A stretch of 64,000 bases of DNA, from assembly GCA_026707745.1 (NCBI GenBank), contig JAPOWG010000089.1, positions 1 through 64,000 of the forward strand, read 5' to 3'. The stretch's first letter is position 1. Each line of letters starts with the position of its first letter. The position numbers and the translations under genes were made by a program. Shown here in pieces: positions 1 to 8,534 of the stretch. The notes under the pieces were generated by a model, which saw only the letters and a list, made by a program, of their open reading frames with translations, searched no databases and had not been told where the DNA came from. The DNA is from Chloroflexota bacterium (GTDB taxonomy: Bacteria > Chloroflexota > Anaerolineae > Aggregatilineales > Phototrophicaceae).

Positions 1-398
1 GCTGGAAATACCTTGACCACGCTCGCGCCCCATTCCCAGGCTTGCTGGATTTCAGTCGGGGTGAAGGCGCCGGGCATGGCCGGCAGGTTGCGCTCCGCGC
101 AAGCCGTGATGACGTCGCGCTTGCTAACGGGTGATACAACAAATTGCGCGCCGGCATCGGCCACCGCGCGCACCTGGTCGGACGTAGTTACGGAACCGGC
201 GCCGATGGCGACCCTTTCGTCGACGGACTTGCGCATGGCAGCTATGGTCGGGACCGCGTCCGAATTGGTTAAGGTAAACTCGATGGCGCGTATGCCACCT
301 TCGACCAGCGCCTCGGTGATATGCCGCGCTGTCGAAAGATCGTCCAGGCGGACGATGGCGACGATTTTGTGCTTCCCCATATTTTCGAGAACATTCAT
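1..398 (-). CDS. eda: KDPG/KHG aldolase (2-dehydro-3-deoxy-phosphogluconate aldolase), 3' end cut by window
   Basis: This class I aldolase splits 2-keto-3-deoxy-6-phosphogluconate into pyruvate and glyceraldehyde 3-phosphate in the cytoplasmic Entner-Doudoroff or sugar-acid routes. The frame reads from ATG at 398 to the window edge, giving about 132 residues of a family of about 210. Visible family signatures in order are AIEFTLT with Glu40 (catalytic glutamate), IGAGSVTT, FVVSP, MPGAFTPTE and VVKVFPA with Lys129, the Schiff-base lysine. The C-terminal third lies outside the window. It runs in the same direction as the membrane protein gene upstream, 88 bases away. The UxaA-family dehydratase at 52 kb belongs to the same kind of sugar-acid metabolism but is not linked. 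Confidence 0.9.
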   Translation of the reverse strand, partial: MNVLENMGKHKIVAIVRLDDLSTARHITEALVEGGIRAIEFTLTNSDAVPTIAAMRKSVDERVAIGAGSVTTSDQVRAVADAGAQFVVSPVSKRDVITACAERNLPAMPGAFTPTEIQQAWEWGASVVKVFP

Positions 399-486
399 TG
401 GCCAGCTCCGTTCGTTGGCAATGCCAGTCTATTATAGCGCCTCGCTCGATAGTGATCTTGACCACATTGGCGGCGACCAAAGCCGC

Positions 487-1965
487 TCAATCGTCAGAGA
501 AAAAGAAGTCGGGATCGAATCCTTGCGGTAAATTGGCGAGGCCGAGTTCCCGGCCCGATGGCAGCATTGGCGCCTTTGTAGGGGTCTCGGGGTCTCCGGT
601 ATCCTGCATGGCATCGTCAGCATTGACCCTGTTGACGACTGGCGGCCTTGTGCTGGCGTAATTGTCAGTTCGAAGTGAATGAAGCCAATCCGCTGTCACG
701 GTAGCGATGGCTCCCAAACCCAAAAACAATGCGCCGGCGTTAAAGACGAAGCCGACCACGGGCAAGGAAGTAAGTACCGCTAGCGCGATGACCCCGGTGG
801 CTAGCGAAATAACCCGCATGCGGTTTGGCGATTCTTGACCGAAAAGAAAGCGTAGAATTAGACGGCCGGCGCCCATAGCGATGACGGCGCGCGCCACAAA
901 TATCGCGGTAAAGTAGAATACCCCGATCACCCCGACGTCGATCAGCGCCAGTAAGCTCGCGGCCACGATCAAGACACCCTCAAGTTGCAAGAGCGCCAGG
1001 ATCAGTATGATGATTGCCGTCAGCAGCAGCAGCATCAAGGCAATCGGAAAAGACAGGATGAACAAGAGCATCCCGATGACAAAACTCGAGAAGGGCCGCC
1101 AGCGCACAGCAGTCAAAGGTGACTGGAAGGCATTGGAGGCTAGCGCGAGACCCAGCAATCCAACGGTGAATAGAACTGCGATTTCCCGCAGAAAGCGATC
1201 CAGGAAGTGGTTCAAGGCGCCTTCGTCCGGCACGGTCTGGATGATCGCCGGCCTAGTCGAATGGTATTGAACGTCGCCTATGACATTGCCCAGAAACTTA
1301 CCTTCCACTGGGCCGGAATAGCTGAGATCCCCGTCAATCCTCCCGTTCCGGTCAATGGTCAAGCCGGGCACGACCGCCTTCAGTTCAATGTCCAGCGGCA
1401 AGAGCAAGGTCTCCAAGTCCGAGGCGTCGGATTCGGGGTTGCCAACACTTGCGTAGACGTCCCCCTTGATCGTATTGTTGAGCGCGAAGGCGGATCCCCA
1501 GTAGCTCACTTCGCCGTCAATCCTGCCATTGACGATAAATTGATAACCGATACCGGTGACTTGATGTGGAATATGCGCCCCCGCGGCCAACTGAGACGAT
1601 AAAGTGGCGAAGACGAGTTGGCCCCTGATTGGCTGCGCCCGTGTTCCCAGCACATTCATGGTTAAGCCGACGTAGTGCAGGTCGCGTTGGATCGTGCCGG
1701 TCACATCCAACTCCAAGCCTGCGAGGTAGACATTTTGGCTGATCTCGCCCGAGATGCTGGCGCGTAATGCGATACCGATGAGATTGCCTTCGACGCGTCC
1801 CTCTATTTGCAGATTCTGGCAAAAGGTGAAGAGCGACCCTTCCACAACCCGGTCGGCGGCGATCCTGCAATTCTCGCCTTGTATCATTTCTCGGGCCTGG
1901 ACGACACCGGTTGTCAGCAGGCATAGGAGCGTGGCTGCCATGAACAAGCGGAATGCCTTGCGCAT
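487..1965 (-). CDS. bactofilin-like beta-helix domain fused to a multi-span membrane domain
   Basis: 492 residues. The start is supported by GGAGAA just before the ATG at 1965. Residues 1-24 form a signal peptide ending in VVQA. Residues 30-245 are short repeated beta-strand units of the type 'GxIxGDLxYxGxxxxV', as in polymer-forming bactofilin-like (DUF583-type) right-handed beta-helices. From about 265 to 430 there are four or five hydrophobic segments. The tail is hydrophilic. Bactofilin domains are normally small cytoplasmic cytoskeletal proteins. Here the domain follows a signal peptide and precedes a membrane module, so it is inferred to lie outside the membrane, perhaps as an envelope scaffold. 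The substrate or partner is not visible. Domain assignment is by repeat pattern only. Confidence 0.7.
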   Translation of the reverse strand: MRKAFRLFMAATLLCLLTTGVVQAREMIQGENCRIAADRVVEGSLFTFCQNLQIEGRVEGNLIGIALRASISGEISQNVYLAGLELDVTGTIQRDLHYVGLTMNVLGTRAQPIRGQLVFATLSSQLAAGAHIPHQVTGIGYQFIVNGRIDGEVSYWGSAFALNNTIKGDVYASVGNPESDASDLETLLLPLDIELKAVVPGLTIDRNGRIDGDLSYSGPVEGKFLGNVIGDVQYHSTRPAIIQTVPDEGALNHFLDRFLREIAVLFTVGLLGLALASNAFQSPLTAVRWRPFSSFVIGMLLFILSFPIALMLLLLTAIIILILALLQLEGVLIVAASLLALIDVGVIGVFYFTAIFVARAVIAMGAGRLILRFLFGQESPNRMRVISLATGVIALAVLTSLPVVGFVFNAGALFLGLGAIATVTADWLHSLRTDNYASTRPPVVNRVNADDAMQDTGDPETPTKAPMLPSGRELGLANLPQGFDPDFFFSDD

Positions 1966-2095
1966 GGTTCTCCGTTTCGATAGGGTAGACCTTATGCGTC
2001 ATTATAACGTAGTCGTATGATTTACTCAGGCTCGCATATCTCGCCAATTGGCTGATTCAGGAGCAAAGCGCCTCGGGGCCCGGGACCCGCAAATT

Positions 2096-3100
2096 ATGCC
2101 TTTCAGATTGACAGCATCGCGACAGTTGAGACGGATTTCCACGCTTTGTCTTGCCGCAATCGTCGTCCTGCTCATTGTATTGGCGTATCTGTTTACGCCT
2201 CCCGTTGCGGACGTCAAATTGCCTCGGACTGACCTGCGGCTGGCGGTCTGGATGGGCGTGACCTGGTCGATGGACGAACACGCGCCGGACGACATACGCG
2301 ACCTGGCGGATGAACTGCTCGCCAGAAACGTTAAAGATGTCTATGTCTATGTCAGCTATTTGAGGGCGGATGACAACTTCAACCTGACATATGGACAAGC
2401 CAAGACCTTCGTCTCCCAGATAAAACGACAAGCGCCGGGCTTGCGCCTGCTGGCTTGGGTCGGCGTTCCGGTTTCGATTAAGCGAGCCGACGGTACGACC
2501 AGCCCGGACAGATTGGCTTCGGCTCGAATCCGCGAAGGGATCGCCCTGTTCTCGCGCTTTGTCGTTGAAGAGCTCGGATTCGACGGCCTTCACTTGAACG
2601 CTGAAATGATCGCCGACGGCGATCCCGCCTATCTGCAATCCCTGGACCAGATCCGCAAAAGCTTGCCGCCGCAGGCCTTCCTTTCGGTGACGGCTCATCC
2701 CTTGCGTCTGGTGAAACCCGTGACCGCCCTGCCTTATCCGGCCCTGGTTCATCATTGGTCACAAGACTATCTGAAACAGGTCGCGCAAAGGTCAGATCAG
2801 ATCGTGCTTATGGCTTATGACTCTGGTTTGGTTTTCCCTCGAGACTATCTTAATTGGGTGGCGTATCAGACGGCGGCAAGCCAGGAAGCGCTTCAAGACA
2901 TCGACGCCGAGCTGCTCGTCGGTCTTCCGACTTCGGAAGAATGGACGCCATCGCATCAAACTCAGGCGGAAACGATCCGTATCGCCTTGAGTGGTTTGCG
3001 CGCCGGTATTTCGGACCGTCTTGATGGCATTGCGATTTATCCCTTTTGGGAGACGGATGCCAGGGAGTGGGGACTGATTGATTCCAGTCTGGGAAGATGA
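2096..3100 (+). CDS. secreted or anchored GH18-like TIM-barrel protein
   Basis: 334 residues from ATG 2096; an in-frame TTG at 2048 would add 16 residues without an obvious ribosome site. The N-terminus is basic, followed by a hydrophobic stretch (LCLAAIVVLLIVLAYLF), so it is exported or anchored. The barrel has glycoside hydrolase 18-like landmarks: LRLLAWVG, then DGLHLNAEM at residues 163-171, then QIVLMAYD, and a C-terminal GIAIYPFWET. In active GH18 enzymes the central motif is DGxDxDxE. Here the acid Glu170 is kept but the two inner aspartates are His and Asn. It may be a divergent hydrolase or a non-catalytic glycan-binding protein. It converges on the propeller gene at 3144. Confidence 0.65.
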   Translation: MPFRLTASRQLRRISTLCLAAIVVLLIVLAYLFTPPVADVKLPRTDLRLAVWMGVTWSMDEHAPDDIRDLADELLARNVKDVYVYVSYLRADDNFNLTYGQAKTFVSQIKRQAPGLRLLAWVGVPVSIKRADGTTSPDRLASARIREGIALFSRFVVEELGFDGLHLNAEMIADGDPAYLQSLDQIRKSLPPQAFLSVTAHPLRLVKPVTALPYPALVHHWSQDYLKQVAQRSDQIVLMAYDSGLVFPRDYLNWVAYQTAASQEALQDIDAELLVGLPTSEEWTPSHQTQAETIRIALSGLRAGISDRLDGIAIYPFWETDAREWGLIDSSLGR

Positions 3101-3143
3101 AATAAATCGGTCTCAATTGGCCTGCGCCTCGCCCTTCTGTGGG

Positions 3144-4433
3144 TTATGCCGACGGATTGTAGTCAGGATGCATTGGCGTCCAGATGGGGTAGAAGTCGTC
3201 CCAGGGCGGCGTCTCGTTTGCCGGGCGCAAGGCGACGATCTGCCCTCCGGTCATGCTGATGTAAATCCATCCGTAGGAATTGACCGCGACCGCCAGCGGC
3301 TGCTGCGGATAAATGCCCCAGCCGAGCTCGCTTAAGGTGATGTACTGGCGCCAGAAGAATCCTCCCTCGTCGTATGGTACGTAGGCTTGTCTGGTGCTTT
3401 CAATGCGAAAAGGCAAGAGCAGCGTCGCGCCCAGGGGCTGATCGCCGTCGTCAAAGTTGAGCATCACGACTTTGTAGCCGACGAAGTCGATCTGCGTCGG
3501 TTCGCCACTGAGGACAACGACGAGCGTATCGGCGGTCCCGGTCAACGTGTCATAGGGATAGGCCGCCAATGAGCTCGGCCGCGCTCCCGCGCCGAACAGA
3601 ACGCGCGGAGGCGCGCTTGACGCGCAGTCAAATTCGTCAGATGCCAGGTTGACGGTATCAGCGCCCAGGCAATAGGGGAAGCCGTACCATGCGCCCGTTT
3701 CCACTTGATTGACTTCGTCGACCGCTCCACTCTGGTAGCTGCGCGGCGCGCTGTCCAAGCTCCACAGTTTGCCGCGATAAAACTCGACATCCGCCGGATG
3801 GCGAAAGCCGGTAGCGATGACCTGCCTGTCCGCCCCGTCGAGGGTCATACTGAGAATAGCGCCGCGTTCCGGCTCGCCAAATTCGCAATTGTCGCAGGGC
3901 GCGCCGACAGGGACATATAGACGCCCGTCTTCACCAAGGGCCAATCCTCCAATGGGAAAACCCGAGCCGACCGGGAGATCGTTTACGATCGTGTCAACTG
4001 ATCCGCCGGCCGAGATACGGTAGATCTTGGCGCCGCCCGCTACATAGAGATCGCCTTCATGATAGGTCAAGCCGTTGGGCATGTTCAGCCCTTCGGCGAA
4101 AGTTCGCATGGTATCGGGCAACTGATCGCCGTCGGAATCTTCAATGATCACGACTTGGCCGGCCAATGGGCGCGTCGCGAAGAGCGATCCATCCGGCGCA
4201 GCCTCCAATGCGGTGAACGAGAATGGCTCTATTTCAGGATCATCAACCACGCTCTCAACGCACCAGCGCAGATAATCTACGAAAAGCGCGCCAGTGATCA
4301 CGCGCGGGCGTTCCGAGCACTTGCCAAGCTCGGGCTGCTGCGCTTGGATGGCACTGAAGAAATGGGCAAACGCCAGGGTTAGCGCAAGCGCAGCCGCCAA
4401 TGAGTGCCGTGTCAATAGCGCAGCGAAAGGCAT
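3144..4433 (-). CDS. secreted beta-propeller, L-sorbosone dehydrogenase-like
   Basis: 429 residues from ATG 4433. A signal peptide covers roughly residues 1-32 (ALLTRHSLAAALALTLAFAH, then AIQAQ). The rest shows repeated propeller blades such as SFTALEAAPDGSLFATR, LNMPNGLTYHEGDLYVA, GLALGEDGRLYVPVG and FRHPADVEFYRGKLW, typical of the soluble glucose/sorbosone dehydrogenase (PQQ-type) propeller family. A DSDGDQLPDTM loop looks like a calcium-binding or thrombospondin-type loop. Several cysteine pairs (PCDNCEF, CLGADTV..DCASS) fit an exported, disulfide-bonded protein. The start overlaps the end of the DDAH gene by 22 bases, so the two are probably co-transcribed and translationally coupled. The substrate is unknown, and PQQ binding residues were not verified. 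Confidence 0.75.
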   Translation of the reverse strand: MPFAALLTRHSLAAALALTLAFAHFFSAIQAQQPELGKCSERPRVITGALFVDYLRWCVESVVDDPEIEPFSFTALEAAPDGSLFATRPLAGQVVIIEDSDGDQLPDTMRTFAEGLNMPNGLTYHEGDLYVAGGAKIYRISAGGSVDTIVNDLPVGSGFPIGGLALGEDGRLYVPVGAPCDNCEFGEPERGAILSMTLDGADRQVIATGFRHPADVEFYRGKLWSLDSAPRSYQSGAVDEVNQVETGAWYGFPYCLGADTVNLASDEFDCASSAPPRVLFGAGARPSSLAAYPYDTLTGTADTLVVVLSGEPTQIDFVGYKVVMLNFDDGDQPLGATLLLPFRIESTRQAYVPYDEGGFFWRQYITLSELGWGIYPQQPLAVAVNSYGWIYISMTGGQIVALRPANETPPWDDFYPIWTPMHPDYNPSA

Positions 4434-5194
4434 GTCAAACCGCCATCCATCTTTCGGAACTCGCTCATGTCTAGGGCGACAACATCGTCGTAATATTCGC
4501 GCGCTGCGGCGAAGGCATTCGGGCAGCCAGCGGCGACAAAAAGCTTGTCGTTGATCGGCATGACATCGGCTGCGAAACCCTCTTCCGGCGGCAAGGTGAT
4601 GACCCGAGCCCAGGACAGGTCGAAGTCGGTTTGCAGCGCCGGGTCCTGTATCAAGACATTTGGCGCCAGTTCCGTCAGTCCGCTTTTGAGATGTAATAGG
4701 CCGCAGAAGGGCACGGCGTCGACGCGGATATCGCATTTCACGGTTTGGAATGCCCGCCGCAATGCCTTTACACCTGCTTGATTGCTGCGCCTGGACAGGC
4801 CGACCAATACGCGGTCGGCGCAGATTAAGACATCGCCGCCGTCAATGCGGGCCTCGGGCGGCGGAACGATGACGCGCAAGCGCGCGAGATGCGGCGCCAG
4901 CGATCCGCCTTCGTTTTCTCTCGTCGGCTCCCCGGAACGGCAGCGGAAGGCCAGGTCATGGAAGATCACGAAGGCGTCTTCCACGAAATGGCCGTCCGGG
5001 AAGCGATCATCGGCGGGCAAAACGGTGACGTCGAGTCCGCAGTCTCGCAGGGCTTTTATATAGCTCTCGAATTGGCTCAACGCCAGGTCGTAGTCCGGTG
5101 CGCCCAAGTGCGCCGAAAGCGTCACGCCGGAGGCAAAATTCGCCGCCGGATAGCGCGCCAGCGCGCGAGTGAAGGGGGGTAGCAGGTGCCGCAT
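4412..5194 (-). CDS. dimethylarginine dimethylaminohydrolase (DDAH)-like amidinotransferase-fold enzyme
   Basis: 260 residues from ATG 5194, close to the usual length of about 255. The reading frame runs further upstream but that part has no family resemblance. DDAH hydrolyses N-omega-methylated arginines to citrulline and methylamines. Visible landmarks are GHFVEDAFV (residues 68-76), RIDGGDVL, LLHLKSGLT with His168, LPPEEGFAADV, and the C-terminal MDGGLTCLSLRY with Cys255. The His-Cys spacing of 87 residues equals that of the Pseudomonas aeruginosa enzyme (His162, Cys249), which supports an active enzyme. An arginine deiminase-like activity on another guanidine cannot be excluded. The gene overlaps the start of the propeller gene. 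Confidence 0.85.
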   Translation of the reverse strand: MRHLLPPFTRALARYPAANFASGVTLSAHLGAPDYDLALSQFESYIKALRDCGLDVTVLPADDRFPDGHFVEDAFVIFHDLAFRCRSGEPTRENEGGSLAPHLARLRVIVPPPEARIDGGDVLICADRVLVGLSRRSNQAGVKALRRAFQTVKCDIRVDAVPFCGLLHLKSGLTELAPNVLIQDPALQTDFDLSWARVITLPPEEGFAADVMPINDKLFVAAGCPNAFAAAREYYDDVVALDMSEFRKMDGGLTCLSLRY

Positions 5195-5339
5195 CGTCTC
5201 TATGATCTCGATCCTGATATCTGATGTTTGCCATCTTAACCTAAAATCGGGGGAGGATAAGTATTGATTCATCGGTGTATCAGGGCAATGGCTTGAAATT
5301 GGCAACGCGGGTACAGCCAAAAGATTTTTACCACCGAGG

Positions 5340-5401
5340 GGCGCGCAGGACGCGTAGGGCACGTAGACACAGCCCTTCGACACAGCCCTTCGACGCAGCC
5401 C
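5340..5401 (+). repeat. direct repeat H, copy 1
   Basis: A segment of about 62 bases rich in GCGCGCAGG and CACAGCCCTTCGAC units. It is matched by a second copy at 6078-6140 in the same orientation. The core 'cgcgtag..cgtagacacagccc' is shared. The two copies bracket the broken HTH gene. Its origin is not recognised. Confidence 0.6.
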
Positions 5402-5485
5402 GGCGGCACTGAGGGAATCATCGGGTTAATCGCCGTCTTCTTTGGGAGGCGTCGTGCCAGGGGGCAGGTGGCGCGCATTACCCGC

Positions 5486-6005
5486 CTAATTGAGTTCGAT
5501 ACGGTTGGGCGCATCATCGTGGACCGGCGGAGATTTGGGATCGGATGGATTGGGGCGCGGCTCTTCGTCCGTTGGGTCGCGCCGAGGCGGATGTTCGCGG
5601 GCTTTGCCATCGTAGATGAAGCGGAGGCGGTTGGGCGCGGATGTAAAGCAGGCTCCGCAAGTCGTCATTGGCTGTATTGGCGTTCTTGCGGGGGTCGTTG
5701 GCTGACGGTTGCATGGCGGCATTGGGAGTAGGCTCGGGATTATCGGGTGGTTGTTTCTTGGTTATAACTTTGTCCGACATTGTCCGTTTCGCGGACAAAG
5801 AAATACTTTTTTCGGACAAAGTTGCGTTTTGTCGGCGGCGCAGCTTTTTGCGCCAGCGATGCGGCGTACGATGATGGACTCCTTTAAGCAGATGGACGGC
5901 GTTTATGTCGTCACAGATATCGAGCAGGTCCATGGCATCGCGTTTTTCACGGTCCGAGAAGTTTCTGGTTTTGGGAATGGTGGTCCTCGCTTCGATGGGT
6001 TTGCA
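5486..6005 (-). pseudogene. broken helix-turn-helix protein gene (start lost, frameshifted)
   Basis: On the minus strand a frame reads RTTIPKTRNFSDREKRDAM then DLLDICDDINAVHLLKGV and HHRTPHRWRKKL, which resembles a small transposase or terminase-type HTH domain. It is followed by a low-complexity stretch (LSEK, LSAK, MSDK) and LRSLLYIRAQPPPLHLRW. A second frame continues with DGKAREHPPRRDP and ends PVHDDAPNRIELN before the stop near 5486. No ATG precedes the conserved N-terminal part; the first ATG is inside it at 5933. The two halves are in different frames, so I read this as a pseudogene with one frameshift near 5590-5640. Assignment is by eye and weak. Confidence 0.4.
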
Positions 6006-6077
6006 GATATGATAGCACAGATGTTCTAATCAAGGGAGGCTAAATGTTCACGCGTTGGTATTTTCTAACTATTGAGT

Positions 6078-6140
6078 GACGCGCAGGGCGCGCAGGGCGC
6101 GTAGACACAGCCCGTCGACAAGCCCTTCGACCCAGCCCGT
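6078..6140 (+). repeat. direct repeat H, copy 2
   Basis: Second copy of the GCGCGCAGG / ACACAGCCC segment seen at 5340-5401, same orientation and partly diverged. The remaining bases of the 5195-6504 gap hold this pair, repeat G and the pseudogene; I see no intact gene in it. Confidence 0.6.
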
Positions 6141-6228
6141 TGATCGAGGTCTGTAGAGGACACAGAGCTACGCGGCTCTTAGTAAAACCAGGCAAGTCAT
6201 GCAAAGTCCGCTTCAACGTCGAGCCGTA

Positions 6229-6364
6229 GGGGCGAGCTTTGGCTCGCCCTCCGTTCCGGCCAGGTTTTGCGGGCGACCCGCCGGGTCGCGTAGACACTGA
6301 CCGCTGGTTGCCCCTTCGGCCGACTATTATTTTGGAGTGCATTAGCATGACTTTGTTGGTCCTA
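6229..6364 (+). repeat. dispersed repeat G, copy 1
   Basis: This stretch matches 12678-12786 in the same orientation. Shared blocks are 'ggttttgcgggcgaccc', then 'gcgggtcgc', then 'cgactattattttggagt', then 'tgactttgttgg'. It contains two short palindromes (ggcgagc..gctcgcc and gcgacccgccgggtcgc), as in REP-type intergenic elements. No coding capacity is evident. Copy 1 carries about 25 extra bases between the blocks. Confidence 0.7.
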
Positions 6365-6504
6365 CTTTTATGTCTTTGTGGTGAAAAAATAGTTTGAAGC
6401 GATTGCTCTGATCGGCGTATGCGCTAGCGACATCGCAAGTCTTGGTTCATCTTTCGTTGATTTGGCTATAGAATGAAGCGGCAATTCAGCATTTCGGTAA
6501 CCTG

Positions 6505-8346
6505 ATGTTTAAGAACCCCAAATATGAACTGGATGTCGAGGAACACCGCGACCAGTTGATTCCGCTGCTGAAGGTGATCCTGGAATCCCCAAAGCGCCTC
6601 AGTTCGCGCGAGCATCAACAATTGATGCGTCGCTATCCAAAGCCGGCAGGTGAGGGATTTTACAGCCTCGCCAATTTGGTCGACGCCTGGCGCGTTTTTG
6701 CCGGTCAAGAGGGCGTTCCGGCCTACGACGAGGGCCTGCTGCACAAACTGCGGCGCAAGCCCGTGCGCACCTTATCCGGCGTCACGCCGGTGACGGTGCT
6801 GACCAAGCCTTTTCCCTGCCCGGGCACTTGCGTATTCTGTCCCAACGACGTCCGCATGCCCAAGAGCTATCTCGCCGATGAACCAGGCGCGCAACGGGCG
6901 GAAAAAAACGCCTTTGACCCGTATCTGCAGACCTATATGCGTTTGCAAACCTATCACAACCTGGGGCATTCCACCGACAAGATAGAGATCATTGTTTTGG
7001 GAGGCACCTGGTCCTTTTATCCGGAAACCTATCAGATCTGGTTCGTCAAGCGCATCTTTGACGCCATGCACGACTTCGGCAAGGGCATAGATGGTCGCGC
7101 GGAAGTCTTGACGGCTTTGCGGCAAAGGTCGATGTTCAGCGGCGAACAAGTCAGCAACGTGGTTATTCAAGGCCTGGCAATGACGGCGTCTTACAACCAG
7201 GTTGTGGGGAATATCTACGCCGATGAGATGTATCGCTCCCGCGGATTGGTGGACGAGATCATATCCGGGCAGCGCGAAAGATCAGCCGTCGATGAATATG
7301 CGACCTGGGAAGAACTGGAGAGGGCGCAGCGGGAAAACGAGACTGCTCCATGCCGTTCCGTCGGACTGGTGATAGAGACGAGGCCGGATCATATCAGCGC
7401 GGACGAGGTGATCCGAATCCGGCGATTGGGCTGCACCAAAGTTCAGATCGGTTTCCAGAGCCTGGACGATCGCGTTCTGGAGATGAACAAACGCGGTCAT
7501 GATGTTGCCGCCACACGGCGGGCGGTCGAACTGCTGCGCAAAGCCGGGTTCAAGATACATGCCCATTGGATGCCGAATCTCTACGGTTCGTCCCCGGACG
7601 CTGACCGCGCGGATTTCCAGAAAATGTTTGACGATGAGGATTTCCGCCCGGATGAACTCAAGATCTATCCCTGTTCGCTGATCGAAAGCGCCGAATTGAT
7701 GCAGCGATATCAGACAGGTGATTGGCGACCCTATAGTCATGACGCGTTGCTCGAATTGCTGGTCGATTGTTTTGAGATGACGCCGGAATACTGCCGTCTG
7801 ACGCGGGTCATCCGTGATATTCCGGGCACGGACATCGTCGATGGCAACAAGGTGACCAATTTCCGCCAGTTGGTCGAGCGAGAACTGGCGCGTCGAGGCG
7901 GCAAGAGCAATGACATTCGCGCGCGGGAGATAGGCCGGGATCTCGTGACAGACGGCGACTTGCGCTTGGATGTCAGCGAATACCGCTCGGGCATTGGCGA
8001 CGAAATCTTCTTGCAGTACATAACCGAAGAGCGGAAGATCGCCGCCTTCTTGCGCTTGTCCCTGCCCGCTGCCGGCGGGGCGCCGCTTCTGGAAGAATTG
8101 AGCGGCTGCGCCATGATCCGCGAAGTGCATGTCTACGGTTTGTCGCTGGGCTTCGGCACGGCGATGACGGGGCGGGCTCAGCATCTGGGCTTGGGCAGCC
8201 GATTGATCGAAAAGGCGGCGGAAATCGCTGCGGAGCGCGCCTATGCGCGTCTGGCTGTCATCTCCGCCATCGGCACGCGCGACTATTATCGGGCGCGCGG
8301 CTTCCAGGACGGCGAGCTTTATCAGATCCGCGATCTTGCCACTTGA
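6505..8346 (+). CDS. elp3: Elp3-type tRNA U34 modification enzyme (radical SAM plus GNAT)
   Basis: 613 residues. The order is an N-terminal helical tRNA-binding part, a radical SAM domain with Cys105, Cys109 and Cys112 (PCPGTCVFCPND), VLGGTWSFYPETY and LVIETRPDHI, and a C-terminal GNAT acetyltransferase domain from about residue 470 (REVHVYGLSLGFG, HLGLGSRLIEKAAEIA, YYRARGFQDGELY). Elp3 makes carboxymethyl-type side chains on wobble uridine of tRNAs, using S-adenosylmethionine and acetyl-CoA. Eukaryotes need the six-subunit Elongator. Bacterial Elp3 such as that of Dehalococcoides mccartyi works as a single protein, and no other Elongator genes are seen here. The cluster has C-x3-C-x2-C spacing. 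The gene stands alone, followed by a dispersed repeat. Confidence 0.92.
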   Translation: MFKNPKYELDVEEHRDQLIPLLKVILESPKRLSSREHQQLMRRYPKPAGEGFYSLANLVDAWRVFAGQEGVPAYDEGLLHKLRRKPVRTLSGVTPVTVLTKPFPCPGTCVFCPNDVRMPKSYLADEPGAQRAEKNAFDPYLQTYMRLQTYHNLGHSTDKIEIIVLGGTWSFYPETYQIWFVKRIFDAMHDFGKGIDGRAEVLTALRQRSMFSGEQVSNVVIQGLAMTASYNQVVGNIYADEMYRSRGLVDEIISGQRERSAVDEYATWEELERAQRENETAPCRSVGLVIETRPDHISADEVIRIRRLGCTKVQIGFQSLDDRVLEMNKRGHDVAATRRAVELLRKAGFKIHAHWMPNLYGSSPDADRADFQKMFDDEDFRPDELKIYPCSLIESAELMQRYQTGDWRPYSHDALLELLVDCFEMTPEYCRLTRVIRDIPGTDIVDGNKVTNFRQLVERELARRGGKSNDIRAREIGRDLVTDGDLRLDVSEYRSGIGDEIFLQYITEERKIAAFLRLSLPAAGGAPLLEELSGCAMIREVHVYGLSLGFGTAMTGRAQHLGLGSRLIEKAAEIAAERAYARLAVISAIGTRDYYRARGFQDGELYQIRDLAT

Positions 8347-8388
8347 ACAACGCAAAATCTGTCCAATCAGCTAGAATGATTCATATTT

Positions 8389-8482
8389 GATAAACCTCCT
8401 TGCTCACGCAAGAAGAAGGCTCATTATTTTGCGTGAGCGGGGCATTCCTGTGTTCTTTCCGCCGGTTACGCGCCGGGCGGCT
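8389..8482 (+). repeat. dispersed repeat family R, copy A
   Basis: Begins GATAAACC and contains GCTCACGCAA .. TTGCGTGAGC, a 10-base inverted repeat around 17 bases. It ends GCCGGTTACGCGCCGGGCGGCT. Related copies lie at 12588, 22728, 48552, 58747 and 60271. It sits between elp3 and the thrombospondin-type gene. Confidence 0.75.
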
Positions 8483-8534
8483 GTGATTGACGGCGGTTCC
8501 ACAGCCGCATGTGTCGAGCCATCGAGAAAACCAG

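Noticed and set aside
2048..2095. TTG start 48 bases upstream for the GH18-like gene
   Set aside because: No ribosome site, and it would place the signal segment further from the N-terminus.
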